A stretch of DNA of 32,459 nt from NCBI RefSeq assembly GCF_000502875.1, contig NZ_AYWX01000001.1, positions 274,243-306,701 on the forward strand, given 5' to 3'. The translations under genes were made by a program, and so were the position numbers. A model generated the notes under the pieces. It searched no databases and was not told the origin of the DNA. It saw only the letters and a program-made list of their open reading frames with translations. Of this stretch, positions 1 to 9,600 are shown one piece after another. The first letter of the stretch is position 1, and the number at the start of each line of letters is the position of its first letter. Source of the DNA: Mesorhizobium sp. L2C084A000 (GTDB lineage Bacteria > Pseudomonadota > Alphaproteobacteria > Rhizobiales > Rhizobiaceae).

Positions 1-1344
1 ACCGACCAGGGCAAGACCTCGAATGTCGCCGGCCTTGCCATCATGGCCGCGGTCAGCGGCCGTTCGATCCCCGAGACCGGCACGACGATCTACCGGCCGC
101 CTTACGTGCCGGTCGCCATCGGCGCCTTCGCCGGCCATCACCGCGACGAGACGTTCCATGCGACGCGGCTGACGCCGTCGCACCACTGGGCCGTGGAACA
201 AGGTGCTGTCTTCGTCGACACCGGCCTGTGGAAACGCGCGCAATGGTACCCGCGCGCCGGCGAGAAGGACTGGCTGGAATCGGTGACCCGCGAGGTCAAG
301 GCGGTGCGCGGTGGCGTCGGCTTCTGCGATGTCTCGACGCTCGGCAAGATCGACGTGCACGGCCCCGATGCCGGCGCCTTCCTGGATCGCGTCTACATCA
401 ACACCTTCTCCAGCCTCGCAGTTGGCAAGGCGCGCTATGGGCTGATGCTGCGCGAGGACGGCATCGTCTATGACGATGGCACGACATCGCGGCTGGCCGA
501 GGACCATTATTTCCTGACCACCACCACGGCCAAGGCCGGGCTGGTGATGCAGCATCTCGAATTCTGCCGCCAGGTGCTGTTCCCGGAGCTCGACGTGCAG
601 CTCACTTCCGTCTCCGACCAGTGGGCGCAATTCTCGATCGCCGGGCCGAAGACACGCGACCTGCTGAGGGAAATCGTCGATCCGACCGAGGACCTTTCCA
701 ACGAAGGCTTTCCATTCATGGGCGCGCGCGAAGTAGCACTTCGCGGGGGCCTGAGGGCAAGGCTGTTCCGCATCTCGTTCTCAGGCGAGATGGCTTTCGA
801 GATTTCGGTGCCGGCGCGCTTTGGCGATGCCATGGCGCGCAATTTGATGCTGGCCGGAGCGCCATTCGGCGTGACGCCTTACGGCACCGAGGCGCTCGGT
901 GTCATGCGCGTTGAAAAGGGTCACGTCGCCGGACCGGAACTGAGCGGCACGACGACAGCCGCCGATCTTGGCCTCGGCAAAATGATGTCGACCAAGAAGG
1001 ATTTCATCGGCCGCGTGATGGCCGGACGCGAGGCACTGATCGCCCCGGATCGCCAGGTCGTGGTCGGCATCAAGCCGACCGACAAGGGCCGCCGCTTGCG
1101 CTCTGGCGCGCACATCATCCCGAAGGGTCAGACGCCCGGCCCCGGCAACGACCAGGGCTATGTCACCTCGGTCTGCTTCTCGCCGACGTTGGATCAGTGG
1201 ATCGGGCTCGCGCTTGTCGAACGCGGCCGCGAGCGCATCGGCGAGATCGTCCACGCGCATGATCCATTGCGCGGCGAAGACTACGATGTCGAACTCTGCA
1301 ATCCCGTCTTCTACGATCCGGATGGAGGGCGTCAGCGTGGTTGA
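1..1344 (+). CDS. soxA: Sarcosine oxidase alpha subunit, C-terminal part (5' truncated by window)
   Basis: The frame is open from base 1 (TDQGKTSNVAGLAIMA...), so the gene starts before the window; the ATG at 43 is internal. About 447 residues of the roughly 1000-residue alpha subunit are present. They correspond to the folate-binding, GcvT-like C-terminal half: a segment resembling CDVSTLGKIDVHGPDAGAFL, then SFSGEMAFEISVP and TEALGVMRVEKGH, which are typical of sarcosine oxidase alpha and aminomethyltransferases. Heterotetrameric sarcosine oxidase demethylates sarcosine in the cytoplasm to glycine and H2O2 and passes the methyl carbon to tetrahydrofolate as 5,10-methylene-THF. The stop codon overlaps the start of soxG. 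soxB and soxD are expected upstream, outside the window. The identification is firm. Confidence 0.93.
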   Translation, partial: TDQGKTSNVAGLAIMAAVSGRSIPETGTTIYRPPYVPVAIGAFAGHHRDETFHATRLTPSHHWAVEQGAVFVDTGLWKRAQWYPRAGEKDWLESVTREVKAVRGGVGFCDVSTLGKIDVHGPDAGAFLDRVYINTFSSLAVGKARYGLMLREDGIVYDDGTTSRLAEDHYFLTTTTAKAGLVMQHLEFCRQVLFPELDVQLTSVSDQWAQFSIAGPKTRDLLREIVDPTEDLSNEGFPFMGAREVALRGGLRARLFRISFSGEMAFEISVPARFGDAMARNLMLAGAPFGVTPYGTEALGVMRVEKGHVAGPELSGTTTAADLGLGKMMSTKKDFIGRVMAGREALIAPDRQVVVGIKPTDKGRRLRSGAHIIPKGQTPGPGNDQGYVTSVCFSPTLDQWIGLALVERGRERIGEIVHAHDPLRGEDYDVELCNPVFYDPDGGRQRG

Positions 1345-1966
1345 TTTTTCCTGGACTCCCCGCAGTCCGCTTGAAAAAGCGCTTGTCACCGGTGCGCATG
1401 GTGCACGCGGTATCGAGGCTGGCGTCTCGCTGACCGAGGTTCGCAATTTTGATCCGATCCAGGTGATGGCGCGGCGCGGCAAAGGAGCCGAACTGGCAAA
1501 GGCGACTAGGACCCGCTTCGGCATCGCGGCACCGGATGCGCCGAAGGCGGTACAAACTCCGGATGCCACGCTGATCTGGTCGGGGCCGGATCAGTTCTTG
1601 ATCCTGTCGAAAAGTGGCAAGCACACGATGTGGACGCTGGCGCCGGCATTCACCGGTCCCGCTTCGCTATCGGACCAGTCGCATGCACGCGCGTTGATCA
1701 GCGTTTCCGGAATCCAGGCGCGCGCCATGCTCGCCAAGCTGTCGTCGATCGACCTGCATGCCGCCTCGTTTCCGATTGGTGCCGCTGCTGCGACGTCGAT
1801 GGACCACACCAGCGTCACGCTCTGGCGCGGGAATGATCGGCCGGATGGCCTGGCGGTGTTCAACCTCCTGGTGTTCGCGACCTTTGCCGAAAGCCTTTGG
1901 CATACGATGCTCGACTCGGCTGCGGAGTACGGCGTTACGGTCAGCCATTCCGAGGATTTCGAATAG
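1337..1966 (+). CDS. soxG: Sarcosine oxidase gamma subunit
   Basis: This is the small gamma subunit of heterotetrameric sarcosine oxidase, a structural subunit that packs against the GcvT-like half of alpha. The protein runs VVDFSWTPRSPLEKALVTG... to ...VTVSHSEDFE, about 209 residues, the usual length. The family hallmarks LIWSGPDQFLIL and SHARALISVSG are visible. I chose the GTG at 1337 because GGAGGG at 1324-1329 lies 7 bases upstream; an in-frame ATG at 1322 is possible but has no Shine-Dalgarno sequence. The start overlaps the soxA stop by 8 bases, which fits translational coupling and the standard soxBDAG order. Confidence 0.9.
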   Translation: MVDFSWTPRSPLEKALVTGAHGARGIEAGVSLTEVRNFDPIQVMARRGKGAELAKATRTRFGIAAPDAPKAVQTPDATLIWSGPDQFLILSKSGKHTMWTLAPAFTGPASLSDQSHARALISVSGIQARAMLAKLSSIDLHAASFPIGAAAATSMDHTSVTLWRGNDRPDGLAVFNLLVFATFAESLWHTMLDSAAEYGVTVSHSEDFE

Positions 1967-1983
1967 CGTTTGCGCGCGCCCCA

Positions 1984-2005
1984 CCTTCTCCCTTGGGGGA
2001 GAAGG
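1984..2005. repeat. Short intergenic palindrome (rhizobial RIME-like fragment)
   Basis: CCTTCTCCC and GGGAGAAGG form a perfect 9-bp stem around a TTGG loop, 18 bases after the soxG stop. Hairpins of this sequence type are common dispersed intergenic repeats in rhizobia and Brucella (recalled, not searched). It could also weaken read-through from the sox operon, but no T-tract follows, so I do not call it an intrinsic terminator. The rest of the 142-base gap shows only an A+T-rich patch near 2050-2075 that might hold a promoter. Confidence 0.55.
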
Positions 2006-2108
2006 GAAGAAGTGCGCTTCGCCTTGCCAAACGCACGCGCACTGCTATTCTTACCGCTAAAATAATTTCACACACAGGCAAACTTGTTTCTCGAACCGCA
2101 AGGCTGAG

Positions 2109-4478
2109 ATGAGCCAGTCGCCCTACCCCGCAATTGCCGCCGGACCGCCGCGGCCGAGCCTCATCCTGAGGCCCGGCCAGATCGCGCTGCCGCCGGGCAT
2201 GGAGCGTTATACGATCCATGGCAATGGCGCGGTGCTCATCGATATCATGGCCGGCGACACGATCACCGTGCGCAATGTCGAGGGTGGCCAGGCCTGCGAG
2301 TTGCTGGCCTGGGACAGGACCGGCGCGACCGATCCCGGCATTTTCGGTGAAGCATCGGACAGCAACGCTGCCGGCATCAAGGCGCTGCTCATAGAGGACG
2401 ACGACAGCCTCGCATCGCTACGGAGCGGGCTCGCGCGCCGGCAGGTGCAGCTTGACCATGCCAAGGCGGTGCGGGTGTTCGGCGCCACTACGCCTGCCGG
2501 TACAGAACAAACATTCACGGTCACGCGTGACGGCTCGATGCTGATTGCGGCCCCCGGCGGGCCGATGCTGGTCGACGGTCACGACACGGCGACGCCGCTG
2601 ACCGCCATCGTTCGCCGCGCCACGATCCGCCCGGCGGCGAAATCGCTGTTGGCGGACCCGCTGGCCGACCCGGTGCTCGATTTGCGTGTCCATTCGGCGA
2701 CGGCGGAATCCTATTTCGTCAAGGCCGGTGACTATCTACAGATCATCGATGTCAACGGCCGCCAGTGCACCGACTTCCAGTGCTTTTCGGCGCGCAAGCT
2801 GGACAGGGGACTGGATCATCCGCTCGACGTGACGACAACGCGCACGCTGATGGGCGCGAGCTACCCGATGCCCGGCCTGCATTCCAAATACTATGACCAG
2901 GACATGGAGCCGCTGGTCGAGGTTATCCAGGACACATGCGGCCGGCACGACGCCTTCGCGCTCGCCTGCGCCGCCAAATATTACGACGACATCGGCTATC
3001 CCGGCCACACCAACTGCTCTGAGAATTTCAACGGCGCTCTGGCCGGCAAGGGCGTCAATCCCCGCGCGGGCTGGATGGCGATCAACTTCTTCTTCAACAC
3101 GGCGATCGACGCGCATGGCGTCATGGTGTCCGACGAGCCGTGGTCGCGGGCGGGCGACTATGTGCTGCTGCGCGCGCTCACCGACATTGTCTGCGTCTCC
3201 TCCGCCTGCCCCGACGACACGACGCCGGCCAATGGCTGGAACCCGACCGACATCCATGTGCGGACCTATTCCGGCCAGCACAAATTCTCGCGAGCGATCG
3301 CCAGACGCATGACGCCCGATTCGGAACCGAAAATGACCCGCGAGACAGCTTTTCATTCGAGCTTTGCCAAGCACACCCGCAACTTCGTCGAGTACAAGGG
3401 CTATTGGCTTGCCAATTCCTTCGCCAAGGACGGGCCGATCGCCGAATACTGGGCCTGTCGGCAGGACGCGGTCATCATGGACCTGTCGCCGCTTCGCAAG
3501 TTCGAGGTCACCGGCCCGGATTCCGAGGCGCTGCTGCAATACACGCTGACCCGCGACGTCAAGAAGCTTGGCGTCGGCCAAGTGGTCTATTCGGCGATGT
3601 GCTACGAGCATGGCGGCATGATCGACGACGGCACCCTGCTGCGGCTCGGCAAGGACAATTTTCGCTGGGTCGGCGGCGACGATCTGTCCGGCGAATGGCT
3701 GCGCAAGACGGCCGCCAAGCTGGGTCTCAACGTGCTGGTGCGCTCGTCGACCGACCAGATGCACAATGTCGCCGTGCAGGGTCCGAAGAGCCGCGACATC
3801 CTGCGAGAAGTGATCTGGACTTCGCCATTGCAGCCATCGATCGACGAACTCGAATGGTTCCGCTTCGCCGTCGCACGCATTGGTGGCGGCAACGGCATTC
3901 CGGTCGTGGTCTCGCGCACCGGCTATACCGGCGAGCTCGGCTACGAGATCTGGTGCCATCCGCGCGACGCCGAAAAAGTGTTCGACGCCATCTGGGAAGC
4001 CGGCCAGCCGCATGGACTGAAGCCGATGGGGCTGCAGGCGCTGGACATGGTGCGCATCGAGGCCGGGCTGATCTTCGCCGGCTACGAATTCTCCGACCAG
4101 ACCGACCCGTTCGAGGCCGGCATCGGCTTCACCGTGCCGCTGAAGAGCAAGACCGACGATTTCATCGGCCGCGAAGCGCTGACCCGCCGCAAGGAGCACC
4201 CGCAGACGAAGCTGGTCGGCCTCGACATCGAGGCCAATGTCGACGTCGGCCATGGCGATTGCGTGCATGTCGGCCGCGCCCAGATCGGCGTGGTCACGTC
4301 GGGCATGCGTTCTCCGATGCTGAACAAGACCATCGCGCTGGCCAGGCTCGACGTCACCCATTCAGCTGTCGGTACCGAGGTCGAGATCGGCAAGCTCGAC
4401 GGCCATGCCAAGCGGCTGCCGGCGCGCGTCGTCGCCTTCGCCCACTACGATCCGCAAAAGACCAAACCACGCTACTGA
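2109..4478 (+). CDS. DUF1989 (carboxyguanidine deiminase-like) / GcvT aminomethyltransferase fusion protein
   Basis: A 789-residue protein with two recognisable parts. Residues about 196-395 are a DUF1989 domain, the family of urea-carboxylase-associated proteins and of the CgdA/CgdB carboxyguanidine deiminase: DTCGRHD (276-281), GYPGHTNCSEN (296-306) and ACPDDTTPANGWNPTDI (366-382). C277, H280, H300, C303 and C367 are plausible metal or catalytic residues (inference). Residues about 412-780 are a GcvT-type folate-binding domain, with VVSRTGYTGELGYEIW and LQALDMVRIEAGL. Residues 20-170 resemble a degenerate first copy of DUF1989 (AGDTITVRNVEGGQACELLAW against AGDYLQIIDVNGRQCTDFQCF, which I align at 48 and 206). 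The ATG at 2109 has AAGG 5 bases upstream. The neighbours are sarcosine oxidase and an APC permease. The fold calls are solid, but the substrate is unknown; an N-methylated guanidino or ureido compound is my guess. Confidence 0.85.
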   Translation: MSQSPYPAIAAGPPRPSLILRPGQIALPPGMERYTIHGNGAVLIDIMAGDTITVRNVEGGQACELLAWDRTGATDPGIFGEASDSNAAGIKALLIEDDDSLASLRSGLARRQVQLDHAKAVRVFGATTPAGTEQTFTVTRDGSMLIAAPGGPMLVDGHDTATPLTAIVRRATIRPAAKSLLADPLADPVLDLRVHSATAESYFVKAGDYLQIIDVNGRQCTDFQCFSARKLDRGLDHPLDVTTTRTLMGASYPMPGLHSKYYDQDMEPLVEVIQDTCGRHDAFALACAAKYYDDIGYPGHTNCSENFNGALAGKGVNPRAGWMAINFFFNTAIDAHGVMVSDEPWSRAGDYVLLRALTDIVCVSSACPDDTTPANGWNPTDIHVRTYSGQHKFSRAIARRMTPDSEPKMTRETAFHSSFAKHTRNFVEYKGYWLANSFAKDGPIAEYWACRQDAVIMDLSPLRKFEVTGPDSEALLQYTLTRDVKKLGVGQVVYSAMCYEHGGMIDDGTLLRLGKDNFRWVGGDDLSGEWLRKTAAKLGLNVLVRSSTDQMHNVAVQGPKSRDILREVIWTSPLQPSIDELEWFRFAVARIGGGNGIPVVVSRTGYTGELGYEIWCHPRDAEKVFDAIWEAGQPHGLKPMGLQALDMVRIEAGLIFAGYEFSDQTDPFEAGIGFTVPLKSKTDDFIGREALTRRKEHPQTKLVGLDIEANVDVGHGDCVHVGRAQIGVVTSGMRSPMLNKTIALARLDVTHSAVGTEVEIGKLDGHAKRLPARVVAFAHYDPQKTKPRY

Positions 4479-4535
4479 CGGCCTTCCTCCCAAGACAGTG
4501 AGGCCGTGCTGGCAGTTCGTGATAGGAATTTTTTC

Positions 4536-4564
4536 TTGACCTGCTGAGGGCAGCTATGCTACAT
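4536..4564 (+). promoter_or_regulatory. Sigma-70 promoter of a small RNA gene
   Basis: TTGACC (4536-4541) and CTACAT (4559-4564) are separated by exactly 17 bases, close to the rhizobial sigma-70 consensus. The predicted start is near 4570, just before two hairpins and with no open reading frame immediately downstream, so it most likely drives the small RNA below. Confidence 0.7.
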
Positions 4565-4566
4565 AT

Positions 4567-4619
4567 TCGTCCATGGTGCTGATTTGCGCCGCGACCCGCC
4601 TCCGGCGGGTTTTTCGTTT
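4567..4619 (+). ncRNA. Probable trans-acting small RNA, alpha-r8/MmgR (Rfam suhB)-like
   Basis: A strong promoter is followed by two compact hairpins and a T-rich end. Hairpin 1 is GGTGC (4575-4579), loop TGATTT, GCGCC (4586-4590). Hairpin 2 is ACCCGCC (4594-4600), loop TCC, GGCGGGT (4604-4610), then TTTTCGTTT. The short leader, a first hairpin with a U-rich loop and a terminator hairpin are the arrangement of the rhizobial alpha-r8/MmgR family, an Hfq-dependent regulator linked to nitrogen status and polyhydroxybutyrate storage. I make the family assignment from memory of the architecture only; that this is a transcribed small RNA is better supported than its name. The expected length is about 50 nt, shorter than I recall for MmgR. 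Confidence 0.55.
4594..4619 (+). terminator. Rho-independent terminator of the small RNA
   Basis: A perfect 7-bp G+C-rich stem (ACCCGCC/GGCGGGT) with a 3-base loop runs straight into TTTTCGTTT. It ends the small RNA and would also stop read-through from the DUF1989/GcvT gene. Confidence 0.75.
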
Positions 4620-4866
4620 CCAGACTGCTGGTCCTTTTCCGAACAATCCTGCCCGCCAGTGTGAAGCTGACATGTTTCGCAAGCGGGATGTGCACGGCGC
4701 GACAATTCGCTTGACCTGAAAGCGCGCCGGATCAATCTTCACTGTTAAGAAAAAAATACGACTGAGTGGAAACACCGGCAGTCGAACAATGCATGCGTCG
4801 ATGGTGAAGCCTCGCGAAGCCGCGGCGGTCACGAACGGGGAACATCAAAATGGGGAACAAAGACAT

Positions 4867-6576
4867 ATGAGCACGATAGTGACTGTCCTGGAGCCGCTTG
4901 CCGAAGGCAAGTTGCACCGAAATATCGACTGGCGCGGCGCCTTCTGGGTGGCGAGCGGTGTGCCTGCCCTCGTCCTGTTCTCGATCGGCGGCATTGCCGG
5001 CACGACCGGCACGCTGGCCTTCGCGATCTGGATCTTCTCCATGATCATGGGCTTCCTGCAATCCTTCACCTATGCCGAAATCGCCGGCCTGTTTCCGAAC
5101 AAGTCGGGCGGCGCGTCGATCTACGGCGCCACCGCATGGCTGCGCTATTCCAAGTTCATCGCGCCGCTGTCGGTGTGGTGCAACTGGTTCGCCTGGTCGC
5201 CGGTGCTATCGCTCGGCTGCTCGATCGCCGCCGCCTATATCCTCAACGCGTTGGCGCCGGTGCCGCTGTTCACCGATGCCTCGCCCGAAGTCGTCGCCTA
5301 TATCGCCGCGCATGCCGGGACGAGTGCCGCCGACGCCATCACGGCGGTGACCGCCGCGGCAACGCCGGTGATCCGCAACTGGACGCTCTACAGCCACACG
5401 CTGGGGCCGGTCTCGTTCACCCTCAACGCGACCTTCTTCATCGGTGCGGTGCTGATGCTGATCATCTTCGCCATCCAGCATCGCGGCATCCTCGGCACTG
5501 CCAACGTGCAGAAATATATCGGCCTGCTGGTCATCATCCCGATGCTGATCGTCGGCGTGGTGCCGATCGTCACCGGCCAGATCAACTGGGCGAATTTTTC
5601 GCCGCTGGTGCCGCTGGCGGCCGCCTATGCGCCCGAACCCGGCGCCTGGAACATTGCCGGCTGGACGCTGGTGCTTGGCGGCATGTTCATCGCCGCCTGG
5701 TCGACCTACGGTTTCGAGACCGCCGTCTGCTACACCTCGGAGTTCAAGAACCCGGGCACCGACACGTTCAAGGCGATCTTCTATTCCGGCCTGCTCTGCA
5801 TGCTTCTGTTCATCCTGGTGCCCTTCACCTTCCAGGGCGTGCTGGGCCTCAACGGCATGCTGGCGACGCCGATCGTCGACGGCTCGGGTGTCGCCGATGC
5901 ACTGGCCGGCATGGTCGGGGGTGGCGCATTGATCCACAGCCTCTTGGTGATGCTGATGATCCTGGCTCTGGTTCTGTGCATCATGACCGCCATGGCAGGC
6001 TCTTCGCGCACGCTCTACCAGGGCTCGGTCGATGGCTGGCTGCCGCGCTATCTCAGCCATGTCAACGAACATGGCGCGCCGACGCGGGCAATGTGGACCG
6101 ATCTCGTCTTCAACCTGATCGTGCTGGCCATCGCCTCTGCCGACGCGACGAGCTTCTTCTTCATCCTCGCCGTGTCGAACTGCGGCTATATCATCTTCAA
6201 CTTCCTCAACCTCAACGCCGGCTGGATCCACCGCATCGACAACGGCCATATCGCCCGGCCTTGGAAGGCGCCGAGCTGGTTGCTCGGCGTCGGCGCGATC
6301 TTCGCCTATGTCAACATGATCTTCATGGGCGCGGGCGCCAAGGTGTGGAACCCGATGGCGCTGTGGGCCGGCCTGATCACGGCGGCCCTGATCATCCCGG
6401 TGTTCTGCTTCCGCCACTATATCCAGGACAAGGGCAAATTCCCCGACCATATGCTGGCCGATCTCGGCATGACGGGGGCCGACCTCTCGGTCAAAAAGGC
6501 GGGCATACTGCCCTATCTGACCCTGGTCGCCGGCGTGGTGGTGATGCTGCTCGCCAACTGGTTCTTCGTCATCTGA
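4867..6576 (+). CDS. APC-superfamily amino acid/amine permease
   Basis: A 569-residue inner-membrane protein with at least 12 hydrophobic segments. The N-terminal half carries FSIGGIAGTTGTLAF, then TYAEIAGLFPNKSGGASIYG, the TM1 to TM3 pattern of amino acid/polyamine/organocation (APC) permeases. GMFIAAWSTYGFETA fits TM6. I prefer the ATG at 4867 (MSTIVTVLEPL), with GGGGAA upstream; the frame extends to an ATG at 4789, but that extension is polar and unlike a permease start. An extra 60-residue loop (about 118-180) separates two early membrane segments. Placed after sox genes and the DUF1989/GcvT fusion, it probably imports their substrate (inference). A perfect 17-bp terminator follows 13 bases after the stop. 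A weak promoter candidate is TTGACC at 4711 with a poor -10 near 4734. Confidence 0.85.
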   Translation: MSTIVTVLEPLAEGKLHRNIDWRGAFWVASGVPALVLFSIGGIAGTTGTLAFAIWIFSMIMGFLQSFTYAEIAGLFPNKSGGASIYGATAWLRYSKFIAPLSVWCNWFAWSPVLSLGCSIAAAYILNALAPVPLFTDASPEVVAYIAAHAGTSAADAITAVTAAATPVIRNWTLYSHTLGPVSFTLNATFFIGAVLMLIIFAIQHRGILGTANVQKYIGLLVIIPMLIVGVVPIVTGQINWANFSPLVPLAAAYAPEPGAWNIAGWTLVLGGMFIAAWSTYGFETAVCYTSEFKNPGTDTFKAIFYSGLLCMLLFILVPFTFQGVLGLNGMLATPIVDGSGVADALAGMVGGGALIHSLLVMLMILALVLCIMTAMAGSSRTLYQGSVDGWLPRYLSHVNEHGAPTRAMWTDLVFNLIVLAIASADATSFFFILAVSNCGYIIFNFLNLNAGWIHRIDNGHIARPWKAPSWLLGVGAIFAYVNMIFMGAGAKVWNPMALWAGLITAALIIPVFCFRHYIQDKGKFPDHMLADLGMTGADLSVKKAGILPYLTLVAGVVVMLLANWFFVI

Positions 6577-6589
6577 TCTCGTAAAAGTG

Positions 6590-6627
6590 AAAAGGATCGG
6601 GCGCGCTTCGGCGCGCCCGATCCTTTT
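6590..6627. terminator. Bidirectional terminator between the permease and the RND pump
   Basis: AAAAGGATCGGGCGCGC (6590-6606), loop TTCG, and its exact complement (6611-6627) form a perfect 17-bp stem with a stable UUCG tetraloop. The A-rich and T-rich ends give a T-tract on both strands, so it can end both the + strand permease and the - strand pump operon. Confidence 0.88.
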
Positions 6628-6644
6628 CGACTGGCGTGATCGAT

Positions 6645-9600
6645 CTATTCGGCGGCCAGCGCCAGTTGCGGCTTTTCGGCTTCCTGGCTCAGTTCCAGAT
6701 CGTCCGTCCGCCCCTCCGCCCCGCGCTTCTTCGGCTCCCGGCCGAAGAACAGGGCGTAACCGGCCGGCAGGACCAGGATGGTCAGCACCGTGGCAACGAG
6801 GATGCCGCCCATCATGGCGTAGGCGAGCGGACCCCAGAAGACGCCGCGCGAGATCGGGATCAGCGCCAGCACCGCCGTCAGCGCCGTCAGCGTGATCGGC
6901 CGGAAACGGCGAACGGCCGAACCGATGATCGCCTCGTAGCGGTCCATGCCCGCAGCGATGTCCTGGTCGATCTGGTCGACCAGGATGATCGAGTTGCGCA
7001 TGATGATGCCGAGCAGCGCGATGACGCCGAGAATGGCGACGAAGCCGAACGGCGCGCCGCTGATCAAGAGTGCCGCGGCAGCACCGATAATGCCAAGCGG
7101 ACCGGTCGCCAGCACCAGCATCGCCTTGCCGAAGTTCTGCAGCTGGATCATCAAAAGCACGACGATGACGGCCAGCATGATCGGCGCCTTGGCGGCGATC
7201 GAAGCCTGGCTTTCCGCCGAATCCTCCGCACCGCCCTGGATCTCGACCTTGTAGCCGGGCGCCAATCCGTCACGCAGGCCCTGCATATCCTTGTACAGTT
7301 TGGTGACGACGTCATTGGACTGCACGCCGTCGGGCAGCGTTGCCCGCACACTGATGGTCGGCAGACGGTCGCGGCGCCACTCGATGCCTTGCTCCAGTAC
7401 AGGCACCACCTTGGCAACCTGCGACAGCGGCACGAAGCCACCGAAGTCGGTCGGGATATAGACCGAGTCGACGGAGGACAGGAGGCTGCGGCTGGCATCC
7501 GGCTCGCGGGCGACGATGGACACCGTCTCCTCGCCGTCGCGGAAGTCGTCGAGCGGCGCGCCGGACATCGCCGCCTGCAGCATCTGGCGGATGCGCTGCG
7601 AGGTGACGCCGAGTGCGCGGGCACGATCCTGGTCGATGACCAGCTTCATCGCCGGAACCGGCTCCAGCCAGTCATCATGCACGGCGCCAAGCAGCGGATC
7701 CTCACGGAACTTCGCCTTCACCTGGTCGGCGATGCGGCGCACCTCCTGGCGATCCGGCCCCATGACGCGCATCTGCACCGGCCAGCCGGTCGGCGGGCCG
7801 AGGAACAGACGATCGACTTTGGCACGGATGGATGGGAAGTCTTGCGCCAGGACGGTGCGCAACTTGACGATCAGCCGTTCGCGGGCCGGTTCGTCATTGG
7901 CCATGACGAGCAGCTGGGCGAAGTTGGGATTGCTCAGTTGCTGGTCGAGCGGCAGGAAGAAGCGCGGCGCGCCTTCGCCGATATAGGTGGCGATGAAACG
8001 CTTGTCCTTGTCGTCCATCATCTTGGTTTCGAGCGCCTTGGCCTGCGCCTCGACTTCCTTGATGCTGGTGCCTTCCGGCAGCCAAAGGTCGACAAGGATT
8101 TCCGGCCGCGACGATTGCGGGAAGAAGTTCTGCGGAATGAACTGGAAAGCCCACAGGCTGGTGCCGAAGGTGACCAGCGTCATCACCAGGACGATGATGC
8201 GATGGCGCACGGCCCAGCTGACGGTAGCACGAAGCCGGCGGTAGAAACGTGTGTCGAAGACATCGTGATGGCTGCCGGCATGCTTGCGCTGCTTGAGGAT
8301 CATGTTGCCGAGCCATGGCGTGAAATAGACCGCGACGAACCAGGAGACGATCAGCGCGATGCCGACGACATAGAACAGGGTGCGGACATATTCGCCGGCG
8401 GTCGAGGCCGCGAAGCCGACCGGAATGAAGCCGGCTGTGGTGATCAGCGTGCCGGTCAGCATCGGGAAGGCGGTCGAGGAATAGGCGAAGCTCGCCGCCT
8501 CGACCTTGACCATCCCCTCCTCCAGTTTGCGCTCCATCATCTCGACGACGATCATCGCGTCGTCGACCAGAAGACCGAGCGCGATGATCAGCGCGCCGAG
8601 CGAGATGCGCTGCAGGTCGATGCCGAGTTCGTACATGATGGCGAAGGTCGCAGCCAGCACCAGCGGGATGGCGATGGCGATGACCAGGCCGGAACGCCAG
8701 CCTATCGACAGGAACGAGACGACGAGCACGATCAGCAGCGCTTCGCCAAGCGCATGCATGAACTCGGCCACCGCATCGGTGACGACGCCGGGCTGGTCGG
8801 AGATCTGGTCGACCGCAACGCCGTAGGGCAGCGCCTCTTCGAAGCGCTTGTAGGTGGCCTCGACATCCTTGCCGACGTCGGTAACCTTGAAGCCCTTGGC
8901 CATGACGACGCCCAACTGCACGCTGTCGTGACCGTTGAAGCGGTATTTGCGCTGGAACGGATCTTCCAGCCCCGAGGTCACCGTGGCGATGTCGCCCAGC
9001 CTTGTGACCTGTCCGCCGGCGCGCAGGCGCAGGTTCCGGATATCCTCGACCTTGCCGACATCGCCCTCGACGGAGATGCGTACCGAGTTGGTGCCGGTAT
9101 CGACGGAGCCGGCCGGGTCGACATTGTTCTGTCCCTTGATCGCATTCTGCAGATCGGTCAGCGTCAGGCCGCGTTCGGCCAGGGCCTTGGACGAGACGTC
9201 GATATAGAGCTTTTCCGGCTGGTCGCCGATGATGACGGCCTTCTCGACGCCGGGCGTCGTCAAAAGCATGTCACGCGCCTGGATGGCGAACTTCTTCAGC
9301 TCGGGATAGCTGAAGCCATCGCCGCTGATCGAATGCAGCGTGATGAAGGTGTCGCCGAACTCGTCGTTGAAATAGGGGCCGAGCAGACCTTGCGGCAAGT
9401 CACCGGCAATGTCACCGACCTTCTTGCGCACCTGGTAGAAAGCGTCCGTCACCTCGGCGGTGTTGGTGTCGCCCTTGATCTGCACAGTGATGATGGCGCT
9501 GCCGGCGCGGGTGAAGGAGCGCACGAAATCGAGATGCGGCGTTTCCTGCAGCTTGCGTTCGATCTTGTTGACGACCTGGTCTTCCATCTCCTTGATCGAG

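Noticed and set aside
7..42. Start of the first gene at ATG 43
   Set aside because: The frame stays open to base 1 with conserved sarcosine oxidase alpha residues (TDQGKTSN), so the gene is truncated by the window edge.
2736..4361. A 541-codon open frame on the - strand opposite the DUF1989/GcvT gene
   Set aside because: It is antisense to a conserved protein, has no domain and shows the composition of a shadow frame; the same applies to 5206-6450 (-), 3140-4501 (+) and 29471-30643 (+).
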